This document shows positions 9,417 through 17,652 of a stretch of 64,000 bases of DNA, piece by piece. This DNA comes from DATJGR01 sp963787045 (lineage in GTDB: Bacteria > Pseudomonadota > Gammaproteobacteria > Pseudomonadales > Azotimanducaceae): positions 186,001 to 250,000 of the forward strand of contig CAWBBR010000017.1 of the NCBI GenBank assembly GCA_963787045.1, in the 5' to 3' direction. Numbering within the stretch: the first letter of the stretch is position 1; each line of letters begins with the position of its first letter. The position numbers were made by a program, and so were the translations under genes. The notes below the pieces were generated by a model. That model did no database searches. It was given only the letters and a program-made list of their open reading frames with translations, and was not told the DNA's origin.

Positions 9417-9746
9417 TTAGTACGTCCGACGCGCCGGCGCCGAAGAACTCGCGGCCGGTGCTGCAGCAGACCCTCCACCCGAACTCGGCTGGCTGGCCGC
9501 CTGCGCGGCGGCGCGTGCTTCGGCAGCACCGAGCACCGACTTCTCCTGCGGCGTGAGTCCGTCACCTTTGATAGCCGAGAGTCCGCCGGAGGATTGCACG
9601 ATTTCCACTTTCTCTTCGTGCGTTCCGCAACTCGTGTCGGAAAACACCGTGTGCCCCTCTTCGTCTACACATCGGAACACCTGCGCGTGCGCCATGGGCG
9701 CAATGGCGAGTGTCGACGCAACAAGTAACGAAGCGATTGCTTTCAT
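9417..9746 (-). CDS. Exported DUF4124-domain protein
   Basis: A 109-residue precursor with a clear signal peptide (MKAIASLLVASTLAIAPMAHA) followed by the DUF4124 core VFRCVDEEGHTVFSDTSCG, with two Cys that may form a disulfide. The C-terminal half is a low-complexity Ala/Ser/Gly tail. It is periplasmic and its function is unknown. It converges on the methyltransferase gene with a seven-base gap and no visible terminator. Confidence 0.85.
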   Translation of the reverse strand: MKAIASLLVASTLAIAPMAHAQVFRCVDEEGHTVFSDTSCGTHEEKVEIVQSSGGLSAIKGDGLTPQEKSVLGAAEARAAAQAASQPSSGGGSAAAPAASSSAPARRTY

Positions 9747-9836
9747 ATCGTCCCCGATCAGCAATGCGACGCCCGCATTCTCGACCGAGCGCGGCCGGCG
9801 CGATGTGAACCAGTTACGCTTCACGCGTAGCGAGCA

Positions 9837-11456
9837 TCAGACACCCCAGATCGGTTCGCCGTCCACCCACGTCCCGAGAATGGTCAGATCGCGCAGACGA
9901 TCGAGCGGCTGGGCGCGCGGATCGCGATCGAGCAGCGTGAAGTCGGCGTATTTGCCCAGCGCGAGACTGCCGATTTTGTCGTCCATGCGGAGGTGGTACG
10001 CCGCGTCGATCGTGATCGACCGCAACGCGGTGTGTATATCTACGGTCTGATCCTCGCCGAGCACGAGTCCGCTATGCGTGCGGCGTGTGGTGGCGACGTA
10101 CAACACCAGCAGCGAATCAGGCCACGTCATCGGCGCGTCGCAGTGATACGACGAACGCATGCCGCGGCGCGCGGCGCTGCCGATCGGCACGAAGCGCGCA
10201 CCGCGGTCCTGGCCGAGCAGATGTTGCGCCATTGAGTCGCCCCAGAAGTGAAACATCGGCACGAAGAAGCTGCACACCACGCCGAGCGCTTTTGCGCGAT
10301 CGAGTTGATCGTCGCGCATCAGTCCGCAGTGCTCGATGCGGAACGGCCGCTTCGCGTGCGGCGAGGCGGCGAGCGCGGCCTCGTATGCTTCGAGTACGAC
10401 GTCGATGGTGTGGTCGCCTTGCGCATGCACCGCGATTTGATGTCCCTGATTCGCGTAGTTGAGGATCGTCTGTCGCAGCACCGCGGCATCGTAGTTCAGA
10501 CGACCGACGCTGTCTTTCGGCAAGCCCATGCGCTGCAGCGTCATCTGCGTGTTGAGATACGGTCGCGTGACGGCGACGTTTCCCAACAAGACCGATCCGT
10601 CGCCCCACATCTTGGTGCCGATCACGCCGAAACGGTCGTCGCCCTGATCGACCGGCAACGTCGTTCGCCCACCGGTCGCAATGTACTGATAACCGAACAT
10701 GCGCAACGGCAGCGGAGCCTTCTCCAACAACGTCCGGTAGAAGCTGACCATCAGCGGCGACAGACCCGGTTCGCACGCGGTCGTGTAGCCGCCTTTAGAG
10801 AATTTCCACAGCCAGTCCGCGAGCGCGGTGAGATTGCGCTGTTCGCCGCACAATCGCGTGAACGCTTCCATCAGCGGACCGGTGGAGCTTTCGGTGAACC
10901 GCCACATGCGACCTTGTGCATCCCGTTGAATGTGCGCCCACGGTTGCTCTGGCGCATCTGCAGCAATCTCGAATTGCGCGATGGCGGCGGCGTTCAGATA
11001 GATCGCGTGAAGGTTGGAGGTCTGGATTGCAATTCCGACGTCGGACGACAACGCGTCGAGTTCGTCGCGCGTCGGTTCGTGCGAATCGCCGTGCAGTTGT
11101 TGATCGAGTCCGGTGAACCAGACAACGTCGCCCGGCTGCGCTTTCGCGATGCGTCGTTTGATCTTCTCCATTACGGCTCCATACGTCGGCGTGTGCACGG
11201 CGCGGACATCCACCACCGGATCGCCTACCGTTTGCGCGCTCAAAACAGGATGGCCGTGTGCTTCGACGAAACCAGGAAGCAACGCGGCACCGTTCAGATT
11301 CACTTCACGCGCGCCTTTGTGCATCCCCGAGCGCATGACCGACTCAGACCCGAGCGCCTCGATGCGGCCGTCGCGCGCGAGCAGCGCTTCGACCTGTGGC
11401 CTGGCGTCGTCCATCGTGATGATCGGACCGCCGAAGAACAGGGTGTCTTGCGTCAT
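9837..11456 (-). CDS. Amidohydrolase family protein (YtcJ-like, metal dependent)
   Basis: A 539-residue amidohydrolase-3-type protein. The first metal site is LLPGFVEAHGHP. The later metal ligands lie in IAVHAQGDHTID and FRIEHCGLM, and the C-terminal small beta domain ends with GKYADFTLLDRDP. Such enzymes hydrolyse amide, carbamate or ester bonds using one or two zinc ions. Its ATG overlaps the stop of the upstream COG0523 metallochaperone gene (ATGA), implying coupled translation and suggesting that the chaperone delivers metal to this enzyme. The substrate is unknown. Confidence 0.87.
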   Translation of the reverse strand: MTQDTLFFGGPIITMDDARPQVEALLARDGRIEALGSESVMRSGMHKGAREVNLNGAALLPGFVEAHGHPVLSAQTVGDPVVDVRAVHTPTYGAVMEKIKRRIAKAQPGDVVWFTGLDQQLHGDSHEPTRDELDALSSDVGIAIQTSNLHAIYLNAAAIAQFEIAADAPEQPWAHIQRDAQGRMWRFTESSTGPLMEAFTRLCGEQRNLTALADWLWKFSKGGYTTACEPGLSPLMVSFYRTLLEKAPLPLRMFGYQYIATGGRTTLPVDQGDDRFGVIGTKMWGDGSVLLGNVAVTRPYLNTQMTLQRMGLPKDSVGRLNYDAAVLRQTILNYANQGHQIAVHAQGDHTIDVVLEAYEAALAASPHAKRPFRIEHCGLMRDDQLDRAKALGVVCSFFVPMFHFWGDSMAQHLLGQDRGARFVPIGSAARRGMRSSYHCDAPMTWPDSLLVLYVATTRRTHSGLVLGEDQTVDIHTALRSITIDAAYHLRMDDKIGSLALGKYADFTLLDRDPRAQPLDRLRDLTILGTWVDGEPIWGV

Positions 11457-12389
11457 GTCGTCAACTCCACGGGAGAAGATGTCTCGAGACCCGCAAACAA
11501 TGTCTGCAGCAGCGTCGGTTCAAACGCGTCGCGCCCTCCGATGAAGACCACACTGCTGACCGGGTCGTGCGACGTCTCCGGTTCGAATGTGAGGCTCGAT
11601 CGTTTTCCGACCAGCTGAAAGATCGCGCGCTCGCCGTCATGCCCGGCGAACCGTAGAACGCCTTTCGCGCGCAGCACCGACTTTGGCATTAGCGACACCG
11701 CTTCCTCGAAGCGACGCAGATCGATCGGTAGACGCGATTGCCAGGACCACGACGTGTATGCGGGCTCGTGGTGGCGATGCGCTTGCTTCATGCTGCCGTT
11801 CGTGCTCGACGCCGAACAGCACGACTGAGGGGAGCGCCGCACGCGCAGTTCGAACGATGCGCATCGCCGGCAACGCGCCGAGCAGCGTCGCCTCGACGGC
11901 GCCGGCGGCTCGATCGGACACGAGGTCGCATTTGTTCAGCAGCACGAGGTCGGACACCGCCGCCTGATCGATCGCGAGTTCGCCGTCGGCAAAACCCAAC
12001 TCGGGGAACTGCTCGGCATCGACGACGCACACGGTGCAATCGACGGAGAGACGATCTGCCAACGCGGGATCGTAGAACGCTTCCATGACGCCGTATGGAT
12101 CGGCGACGCCGCTGGTCTCGAGCACGATGCGATCCGGTGGCGGATCGAGCGCGGCGAGTTGCAGCGCGGCCGCGACGAGATCGTCGCGCAGCGTGCAGCA
12201 GACGCAGCCATTCGTCAGCGCGATCCGGTCGGGTTCGATGGTGCGGATCAGTTCGGCGTCGATGTTCAGCGCGGCGAAGTCGTTGACCAGAACGGCGAGG
12301 CGTTCCGACGCGGACGCGAGCAGCTGGTTCACGAGCGTCGTCTTCCCGGCGCCGAGAAATCCCGAGACGATGGTGATCGGAATGGCCAT
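11453..12389 (-). CDS. COG0523/CobW-type GTP-dependent metallochaperone
   Basis: The G3E GTPase core has Walker A GFLGAGKTT, the metal-binding CxCC motif in NGCVCCTLRDDL, the family ETSG motif in VLETSGVADP, and NKCD for guanine recognition. The C-terminal CobW_C domain (YTSWSW, RFEEAVSLMPKSVLRAKG) lies in another frame. Deleting one base of the AA/TT pair at 11787-11788 restores a His-rich linker, EHERQHEQAHRHHEPAY, normal for zinc-type members. This is known family behaviour: GTP-gated transfer of zinc or another metal to client enzymes. The following amidohydrolase gene overlaps by four bases and is the obvious client candidate. Confidence 0.87.
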
Positions 12390-12437
12390 GCGATCGAAGG
12401 TATTGCGTGAGCGGTGTGACTCGCAAGTCGGTCGCGA

Positions 12438-12767
12438 TCAGCGGCGCTTGCGATTGCCCTCGATGCGTTTGCGCAATGCCGCCAGACTTTGCGTTTGCAT
12501 CGTTGCGAAGTTCGCGAGCCAGCCGTCGCGAATGTCGTTCAGCGGTTGCGCGTTCAACGTGTAGTTCTGCGTCTTTCCGGCGCGTTCCACGTTCACGAGA
12601 CCGCATTCGCGCAAGACGCGCAGATGCCGCGAGATGCCCGGACGCGACGCACTCGAGAAATGTCCGGCGATGTCGCCGGCCGGCAGGATTTCGTGCGCGC
12701 GCAACAGATCGAGTATTTCCCGGCGCGTCGGGTCGGCGATCGCCGTGAACGCGTCTCTATTCCGCAA
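12438..12767 (-). CDS. ArsR-family transcriptional regulator
   Basis: A 109-residue winged helix protein: AIADPTRREILDLL opens the fold and the recognition region is ASRPGISRHLRVLRECGLV. No cysteine metal site is present, so it is not a classical arsenic sensor. It resembles the SdpR-type ArsR proteins paired with SRPBCC partners. Its start lies 11 bases inside the end of the upstream SRPBCC gene, so the two are cotranscribed. A 20-bp palindrome upstream of the pair is the likely autoregulatory site. Confidence 0.88.
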   Translation of the reverse strand: MRNRDAFTAIADPTRREILDLLRAHEILPAGDIAGHFSSASRPGISRHLRVLRECGLVNVERAGKTQNYTLNAQPLNDIRDGWLANFATMQTQSLAALRKRIEGNRKRR

Positions 12768-13212
12768 CGATCGACCTCAGCGCTTTCAGGTGTTTGACGT
12801 CCCAACCTTCTTCGTAGCCCTGCAGGTTGTCCGCGGCTTCCGCGCCGAGCCGTTCGAAGCCGTGGTGGAAGATCTCGACCAGCGTGGCGTCGTACAGCGG
12901 CGTCAGACGGATCGTCATGAAGGTGGGCACCGGCCAGGTCAACGGCGGCTCCTCCCAGTTGCTCTCGAACGTCATTTCGCGTTCGGGTTCGAACACGATC
13001 ACCGGGCCGCCGAAGCGTTGCCGCTTGCCGCCGATCTCGACGCTCATGACGACGCGCCCGTTGAGGCGCGGTTCGAACGTATGCAACTGGTGGCCGCGGC
13101 CGAACCACGCGCTGATGCGTTCGAACGATTGGAACTCCCGCCACACCCGCTCCGGCGATGCTTCTATCAGGATGCTGCGGCGGACGTTCAGAAGGCTGAC
13201 TTCGATTCCCAT
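12757..13212 (-). CDS. SRPBCC/AHSA1-type domain protein
   Basis: A 151-residue START-like helix-grip protein. It opens with the typical RSILIEASPERVWREFQSFERISAWFG, followed by GRGHQLHTFEPRLNGRVVMSV and a C-terminal helix (GYEEGWDVKHLKALRS). These proteins bind hydrophobic ligands. The role here is unknown. It is the first gene of a two-gene unit with the ArsR regulator, with a GAGGGG ribosome site ahead of the ATG at 13212 and a palindrome further upstream. It may bind or remove the compound sensed by the regulator, which is inference. Confidence 0.85.
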   Translation of the reverse strand: MGIEVSLLNVRRSILIEASPERVWREFQSFERISAWFGRGHQLHTFEPRLNGRVVMSVEIGGKRQRFGGPVIVFEPEREMTFESNWEEPPLTWPVPTFMTIRLTPLYDATLVEIFHHGFERLGAEAADNLQGYEEGWDVKHLKALRSIVAE

Positions 13213-13247
13213 CTTCGTCCCCTCGTTCGAATCCGAGGTCACCCTAC

Positions 13248-13267
13248 GCGTAACTATATAGTTACGC
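13248..13267. promoter_or_regulatory. Perfect 20-bp palindrome, putative ArsR operator
   Basis: The sequence GCGTAACTATATAGTTACGC is identical to its reverse complement. It stands 36 bases before the SRPBCC start codon of the SRPBCC-ArsR unit, in the position of a repressor site. Its AT-rich centre contrasts with the GC-rich surroundings. Binding by the neighbouring ArsR is inferred from position. Confidence 0.65.
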
Positions 13268-13388
13268 AATGGTTCGATGCGTCCAGCAGTCATCACGTCG
13301 TGGTGCGCCAATACACCAAATTCGCGTGGTCACGGGCGTTGGACCGTATCATCCACCCCCTCGAGCTCAACCAACGCGAAGCCGACCG

Positions 13389-14972
13389 ATGACCGAATCA
13401 CCGCGCCCCTCAATCGCACCGTCGCGCAGTCTGGCATCTGCGCTGGCGTGGGCGCTCGTACCGATGTTCGGATTGATCTCGCTGCTGCACGGTCGCGACG
13501 TCGGCTGGGATTTCCGCAACTATCACTGGTACAACCCGTACGCGTGGCTGAACGGCCGCAGCGGGTTCGACGTAGCCGTCGCGCACCACGCGACTTATTA
13601 CAACCCGTTGGCGGACGTGCCGGTGTTCGTGGCGGCGCATTACCTGCCGACGTGGCTCGTCGGTTTCGCGATCGGTTGCGTGCACGGCCTCAATCTCGTG
13701 CTGTTGTATCGGCTGGCGCGCGCCGCCATCGGCGCGCAATCGGCGTCACGAGAGGACTGGCTTGCGCTCGCGCTCGCCGTCGTCGGCACGACCGGCGGCA
13801 TGGCATTGATTCTCGTCGGCAACTCCAGCAACGACATGACGATGACGTTGTTCGTGCTGGCGTCACTGTTGCTGATCGTTCGTGTCGACGGAATCGCGAC
13901 CGACGCCTGGCGGTTCGGCGCCGCCGGTCTGGTGTGCGGAATGGCGGTGGGACTCAAGTTGACGATGGCGCCGTTCGCAATCGGACTCGCGATCGGCGTG
14001 CTGACATTGGCCGCGCCATTGCGCGTCCGTTTGCAACGCATCGTGATGCTCGGCGCCGGAGGATTCGCGGGCGCCGCTCTGTTCGGCGGTGCGTGGGCAT
14101 ACTCGCTGTGGCAGCAGACCGGCAACCCGTTCTTTCCGTACTTCAACGACGTCATCGGCTCACCGCTGATACTCGACGCGTCGTATCGCGACGAGCGCTT
14201 TCTGCCGCACGGCTTCCTCGAAACGCTGGCGTATCCATTCGTCTTCTCGCTCGACGGCATGCGCGTCAACGACGTTCCGTTCCGCGACGTCAAGATCGCC
14301 ATCGCCTACGCAATCGTGCCGCTGAGCGTGGCGTGGGCGCTGTTCACTCGCCGCACCGTCACGCAACCGGCGCGACTGCTGTTCGTCATGGCGCTCGTCA
14401 GCTATGCCGTGTGGGTATCGATGTTCGGCGTCTATCGCTACGTACTGTCGCTCGAGATGCTCGCGCCGTTGCTGATCGCGCTGGCGCTATCGCTCGTGCC
14501 GTTGACCGCACGCGTCCGCTACACGACGCTGGCCGTGCTCGCGCTGCTCGCGATTGTCTGCACCGGTTGGCGCTGGATTCCGATCGGAGGCGTCGGTTGG
14601 CGCGGCGGCTATGTCGATGTGGCGTTGCCGTCGATCGCCGATCCCGACCACACGCTGGTGGTGATGGCCGGCCTCGAGCCGATGGGCTACCTCGTGCCGG
14701 CGTTTCCGCGGCAGATTCCGTTCTTACGCATCGACGGTTGGCTCGATGCGCCGTCGTCGCATTCGCCATATGGCGATCGGATGCGCGCGCGCATCGACGC
14801 GCACGAAGGACCGATCTTCGGCATGTTCGTCGAGCACGAGCGCGAGCGAGCGGTCGCCGCATTTGCCGCCGACGGTTTGATGCTGGCGAGCGCGGATTGC
14901 GCCACAATCCGCTCGAATATCGGCGAACCGCTGCAGTGGTGCGCCCTCCAGCGCAAGGCATCATCCGAATGA
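13389..14972 (+). CDS. Multi-spanning GT-C-type membrane glycosyltransferase
   Basis: A 527-residue protein with about eleven hydrophobic helices. The first outside loop contains RDVGWDFRNYHWYNPYAWLNGR followed by ADVPVF, an arrangement of acidic residues seen in GT-C transferases that use polyprenyl-phosphate sugars. A soluble C-terminal part (from about residue 420) carries IADPDHTLVVMAG. The stop overlaps the start of the GT2 gene (ATGA), and GtrA follows. The trio would make a lipid-linked sugar, flip it and transfer it outside the membrane. The specific glycan is unknown. Confidence 0.75.
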   Translation: MTESPRPSIAPSRSLASALAWALVPMFGLISLLHGRDVGWDFRNYHWYNPYAWLNGRSGFDVAVAHHATYYNPLADVPVFVAAHYLPTWLVGFAIGCVHGLNLVLLYRLARAAIGAQSASREDWLALALAVVGTTGGMALILVGNSSNDMTMTLFVLASLLLIVRVDGIATDAWRFGAAGLVCGMAVGLKLTMAPFAIGLAIGVLTLAAPLRVRLQRIVMLGAGGFAGAALFGGAWAYSLWQQTGNPFFPYFNDVIGSPLILDASYRDERFLPHGFLETLAYPFVFSLDGMRVNDVPFRDVKIAIAYAIVPLSVAWALFTRRTVTQPARLLFVMALVSYAVWVSMFGVYRYVLSLEMLAPLLIALALSLVPLTARVRYTTLAVLALLAIVCTGWRWIPIGGVGWRGGYVDVALPSIADPDHTLVVMAGLEPMGYLVPAFPRQIPFLRIDGWLDAPSSHSPYGDRMRARIDAHEGPIFGMFVEHERERAVAAFAADGLMLASADCATIRSNIGEPLQWCALQRKASSE

Positions 14973-15919
14973 ACGAACACCCCGCCTCGTCCGCGCCGTC
15001 GATCGCGGTGTTGCTGCCGTGCTACAACGAAGAAGCGGCGATCGGCGTCACCGTCGAAGCATTCCGACGCGCGCTGCCGAACGCGCGCGTGTACGTGTAC
15101 GACAACAACTCGCGCGATGCGACCATCGAAGTGGCGCGGCGCGCCGGCGCGATCGTCCGCAGCGAACGCGCGCAAGGCAAAGGCGCCGTGGTGCGCCGGA
15201 TGTTCGCCGATATCGATGCGGACGTTTACCTGCTGTGCGACGGCGACGACACGTACGACGCGAATGCGGCCGGCGAGATGGTTCGAAAACTGGTCGCGGA
15301 CCGGCTCGATATGATCACCGGCGTGCGCAAAGAGACCGATGTTGCCGCCTATCGGCCGGGGCACCGCTTCGGCAACCGTCTCCTCACCGGACTCGTGCGT
15401 TGGGTCTTCAGCGCGCACGTCACCGACATGTTGTCGGGGTATCGCGTTCTGTCGCGCCGTTTCGTGAAGAGCTTTCCGACGCAGACGACCGGTTTCGGCC
15501 TCGAAACCGAGATGACCGTGCACGCACTGCAGCTGTTGATGCCCACCGACGAGGTCGTCACCGCTTACAAGGAGCGACCGCCCGATTCGCAAAGCAAGCT
15601 GCGAACGTATCGCGACGGCTGGCGCATCCTGATGCTGATCGTCACGCTCGCGAAGGAAGAGCGACCGCTCTGGTTCTTCGGGATCATCGGCGTCGTGCTC
15701 GCGACGCTGTCGATCGGTCTCGCCATCCCGCTGTTCATTGCCTATTTCAAAACCGGCCTCGTGTTGCGTTTACCGACAGCGGTGCTAACGACGGGACTGA
15801 TGTTGCTCGCGTGGCTCAGCTTCGTCTGCGGGCTCATCCTGGATACGGTCACACGCGGTCGCTGGGAACTGAAACGGTTGCAGTATCTGTCGCTGCCGCC
15901 GCCTGGATCGGGCGGTTGA
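14969..15919 (+). CDS. Glycosyltransferase family 2 with C-terminal membrane helices
   Basis: A 316-residue protein. The GT-A domain starts IAVLLPCYNEEAAIGVTVEAF. The nucleotide-sugar motif is LLCDGDDTYDA, a DxD-like site, and DMLSGYRVLSRRFVKSFP matches the dolichol-phosphate-mannose-synthase-like group. Two hydrophobic helices close the protein (LWFFGIIGVVLATLSIGLAIP and TAVLTTGLMLLAWLSFVCGL). It probably loads a sugar onto polyprenyl phosphate on the cytoplasmic face. It overlaps the GT-C gene by four bases and is followed by GtrA. Confidence 0.87.
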   Translation: MNEHPASSAPSIAVLLPCYNEEAAIGVTVEAFRRALPNARVYVYDNNSRDATIEVARRAGAIVRSERAQGKGAVVRRMFADIDADVYLLCDGDDTYDANAAGEMVRKLVADRLDMITGVRKETDVAAYRPGHRFGNRLLTGLVRWVFSAHVTDMLSGYRVLSRRFVKSFPTQTTGFGLETEMTVHALQLLMPTDEVVTAYKERPPDSQSKLRTYRDGWRILMLIVTLAKEERPLWFFGIIGVVLATLSIGLAIPLFIAYFKTGLVLRLPTAVLTTGLMLLAWLSFVCGLILDTVTRGRWELKRLQYLSLPPPGSGG

Positions 15920-16351
15920 AGCTCCGACAAGTCGATCGCGCGGCTCTGGAAAGCCGAGTTCATCCGTTTCGCGGCGGTCGGCACGACGGCGTTCGTCGTC
16001 GATGCGACGGTGCTCTATCTCGCGCTGTGGGCCGGACTGGGGTTGTACCTGGGGCGCGCCGTTTCGTATCTCGTTGCGGCAACGTTCACCTGGTACGGCA
16101 ACCGGCGCATCACGTTCGCCACACGGGCGCAAGGCGTGCCGGCGGCAGCCGCAGAGTGGATCCGGTTCCTGCTAACGAACCTCGTCGGGGGCGCGGTGAA
16201 CTATACGGTTTACGCCGCACTCGTCAGTCAGTTGGAACTCGCGCAAGCGTATCCGGTGCTCGGCGTTGCAGCCGGCTCGATCGCCGGGCTCAGCGTGAAT
16301 TTCACGCTGAGCAAGTTCCTGGTGTTTCGCGCGCCACGCGCGCGTTCTTAA
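15920..16351 (+). CDS. GtrA-family membrane protein (putative polyprenyl-sugar flippase)
   Basis: Four membrane helices typical of GtrA: FIRFAAVGTTAFVVDATVLY, LGRAVSYLVAATFTWYGNRRITF, a third containing RFLLTNLVGGAVNYTVYAAL, and a last ending LSVNFTLSKFLVF. The reading frame is open directly after the GT2 stop codon, but no ATG, GTG or TTG lies in frame before a GTG at 16010, which would cut off the first helix. Either the start is hidden by a one-base error or an unusual start is used. Its role with GT2 and GT-C genes would be flipping the lipid-linked sugar. The stop overlaps the convergent acyl-CoA dehydrogenase gene. Confidence 0.78.
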   Translation, partial: SSDKSIARLWKAEFIRFAAVGTTAFVVDATVLYLALWAGLGLYLGRAVSYLVAATFTWYGNRRITFATRAQGVPAAAAEWIRFLLTNLVGGAVNYTVYAALVSQLELAQAYPVLGVAAGSIAGLSVNFTLSKFLVFRAPRARS

Positions 16352-17574
16352 ACCGGAAGATCGCCGACCGCGTGATTCACCGAGCCGGTCTCGTTGTACG
16401 AGCGCATCACCATTTCGGCGATCCTCATCAGATGCACCTCGTCGGAACCGTCGGCGATACGCGCCCAACGCGCGCTGATCAGCATCTGCGCCAGCGGCGT
16501 ATCGTTCGAATAGCCGAGCGCGCCGTGCACCTGCAGTGCGCGGTCGACGACTTTCCACAGCGTGTTCGCGACGTGGTGCTTCGCCATCGACACTTCGGCG
16601 CGGAAGTCCATGTTGTTCTCGATCTTGTACGCAGCGTGCAGCACCATCAGTTTCGACGAATAGAGTTCCAGTGCGCTCTCCGCCATCATCCACTGAATGC
16701 CCTGCTTCTCGGACAACAGCGATCCGTGCGAGAAGCGTTTCTGCGCTCGGTCGACCAGCATTTCCAGCGCCTGCTCGATCTGGCCGAGCCAGCGCATGCA
16801 ATGCGCGAGGCGCGCGGGGCCGAGGCGCACCTGGCCGAGCTTGTGGCCCGCGCCGCGCTCGCCGAGCATGTTTTCCTTCGGAATGCGCACGTTCGTGTAG
16901 CGCACCTCCGGATGTCCGCCGCCACCGCCCATCGTCTGCACGTCGCGAACGATCTCGAAGCCGGGTGATGCCAACGGCACGATGAAGGCGCTGTTGCGCG
17001 CTTGCGCGATGTCGGCGTCCGGGTCGCTGCGCGCGATGACGATCGCGAAATCGGCGCCGTGCGCGCCGGACGTGAACCACTTGTGGCCGTTGATCACCCA
17101 GTCGTCGCCGTCTTCGACGGCGGTGGTCTGGATCTGCGTCGGGTCGGAGCCGGCCACTTCGGGCTCGGTCATCGAGAAGCACGAACGCATCGTGCCGTCG
17201 CACAGCGGGCGCAGCCATTTTTCTTTCTGTTCGTCGGTGCCGAAGTGCAGCAGCGTGTGCATGTTGCCTTCGTCCGGCGCCTGACAGTTGATGATGTACG
17301 GCCCCAGCGGCGTCTTCACCGCCTCGGCCGACATCGCCGCGACCGCGGTATGGCCGAGCCCCATGCCGCCGAACGACTCCGGCATGTGCGGACACCACAG
17401 GCCGCGTTCCTTCGCAGCCTCGCGCAATCCTTTGATCGCGCTGCTCCACTCGTCGCGTTTCGCTTTGCGCGCCTGCAGCTCGCCCATCTTCGGCCGGACG
17501 GTGTCGCGCATGAATTTGCGCACGAGCAAGCGCGCGTCCTCTATCTCGTCGGGAAACGTGAAATCGATGGCCAC
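16348..17574 (-). CDS. Acyl-CoA dehydrogenase
   Basis: A 408-residue FAD enzyme of the long ACAD subtype. PESFGGMGLGHTAVAAM lies in the N-terminal helical domain. CFSMTEPEVAGSDPTQIQTTA and NGHKWFTSGAHGAD form the flavin and substrate region, and RWARIADGSDEVHLMRIAEM forms the C-terminal helical bundle. Members of this branch oxidise medium or branched acyl-CoAs and pass electrons to ETF. It is divergent from the repair-fusion gene and isolated from other beta-oxidation genes, so its substrate is open. Confidence 0.88.
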   Translation of the reverse strand: MAIDFTFPDEIEDARLLVRKFMRDTVRPKMGELQARKAKRDEWSSAIKGLREAAKERGLWCPHMPESFGGMGLGHTAVAAMSAEAVKTPLGPYIINCQAPDEGNMHTLLHFGTDEQKEKWLRPLCDGTMRSCFSMTEPEVAGSDPTQIQTTAVEDGDDWVINGHKWFTSGAHGADFAIVIARSDPDADIAQARNSAFIVPLASPGFEIVRDVQTMGGGGGHPEVRYTNVRIPKENMLGERGAGHKLGQVRLGPARLAHCMRWLGQIEQALEMLVDRAQKRFSHGSLLSEKQGIQWMMAESALELYSSKLMVLHAAYKIENNMDFRAEVSMAKHHVANTLWKVVDRALQVHGALGYSNDTPLAQMLISARWARIADGSDEVHLMRIAEMVMRSYNETGSVNHAVGDLPV

Positions 17575-17652
17575 CGGAATACTCCCCTATTCGTGTGTCG
17601 ACTGATGCCGCCAAAGGATATCAGGGCGGCGCCGGTGCTAGGATTCCGGCAA

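Noticed and set aside
13277..15919. 880-codon open frame that appears to fuse a long Arg-rich region to the GT2 enzyme
   Set aside because: The first part is an out-of-frame reading of the GT-C gene. The GT2 start at 14969 overlaps the GT-C stop in a normal ATGA junction.
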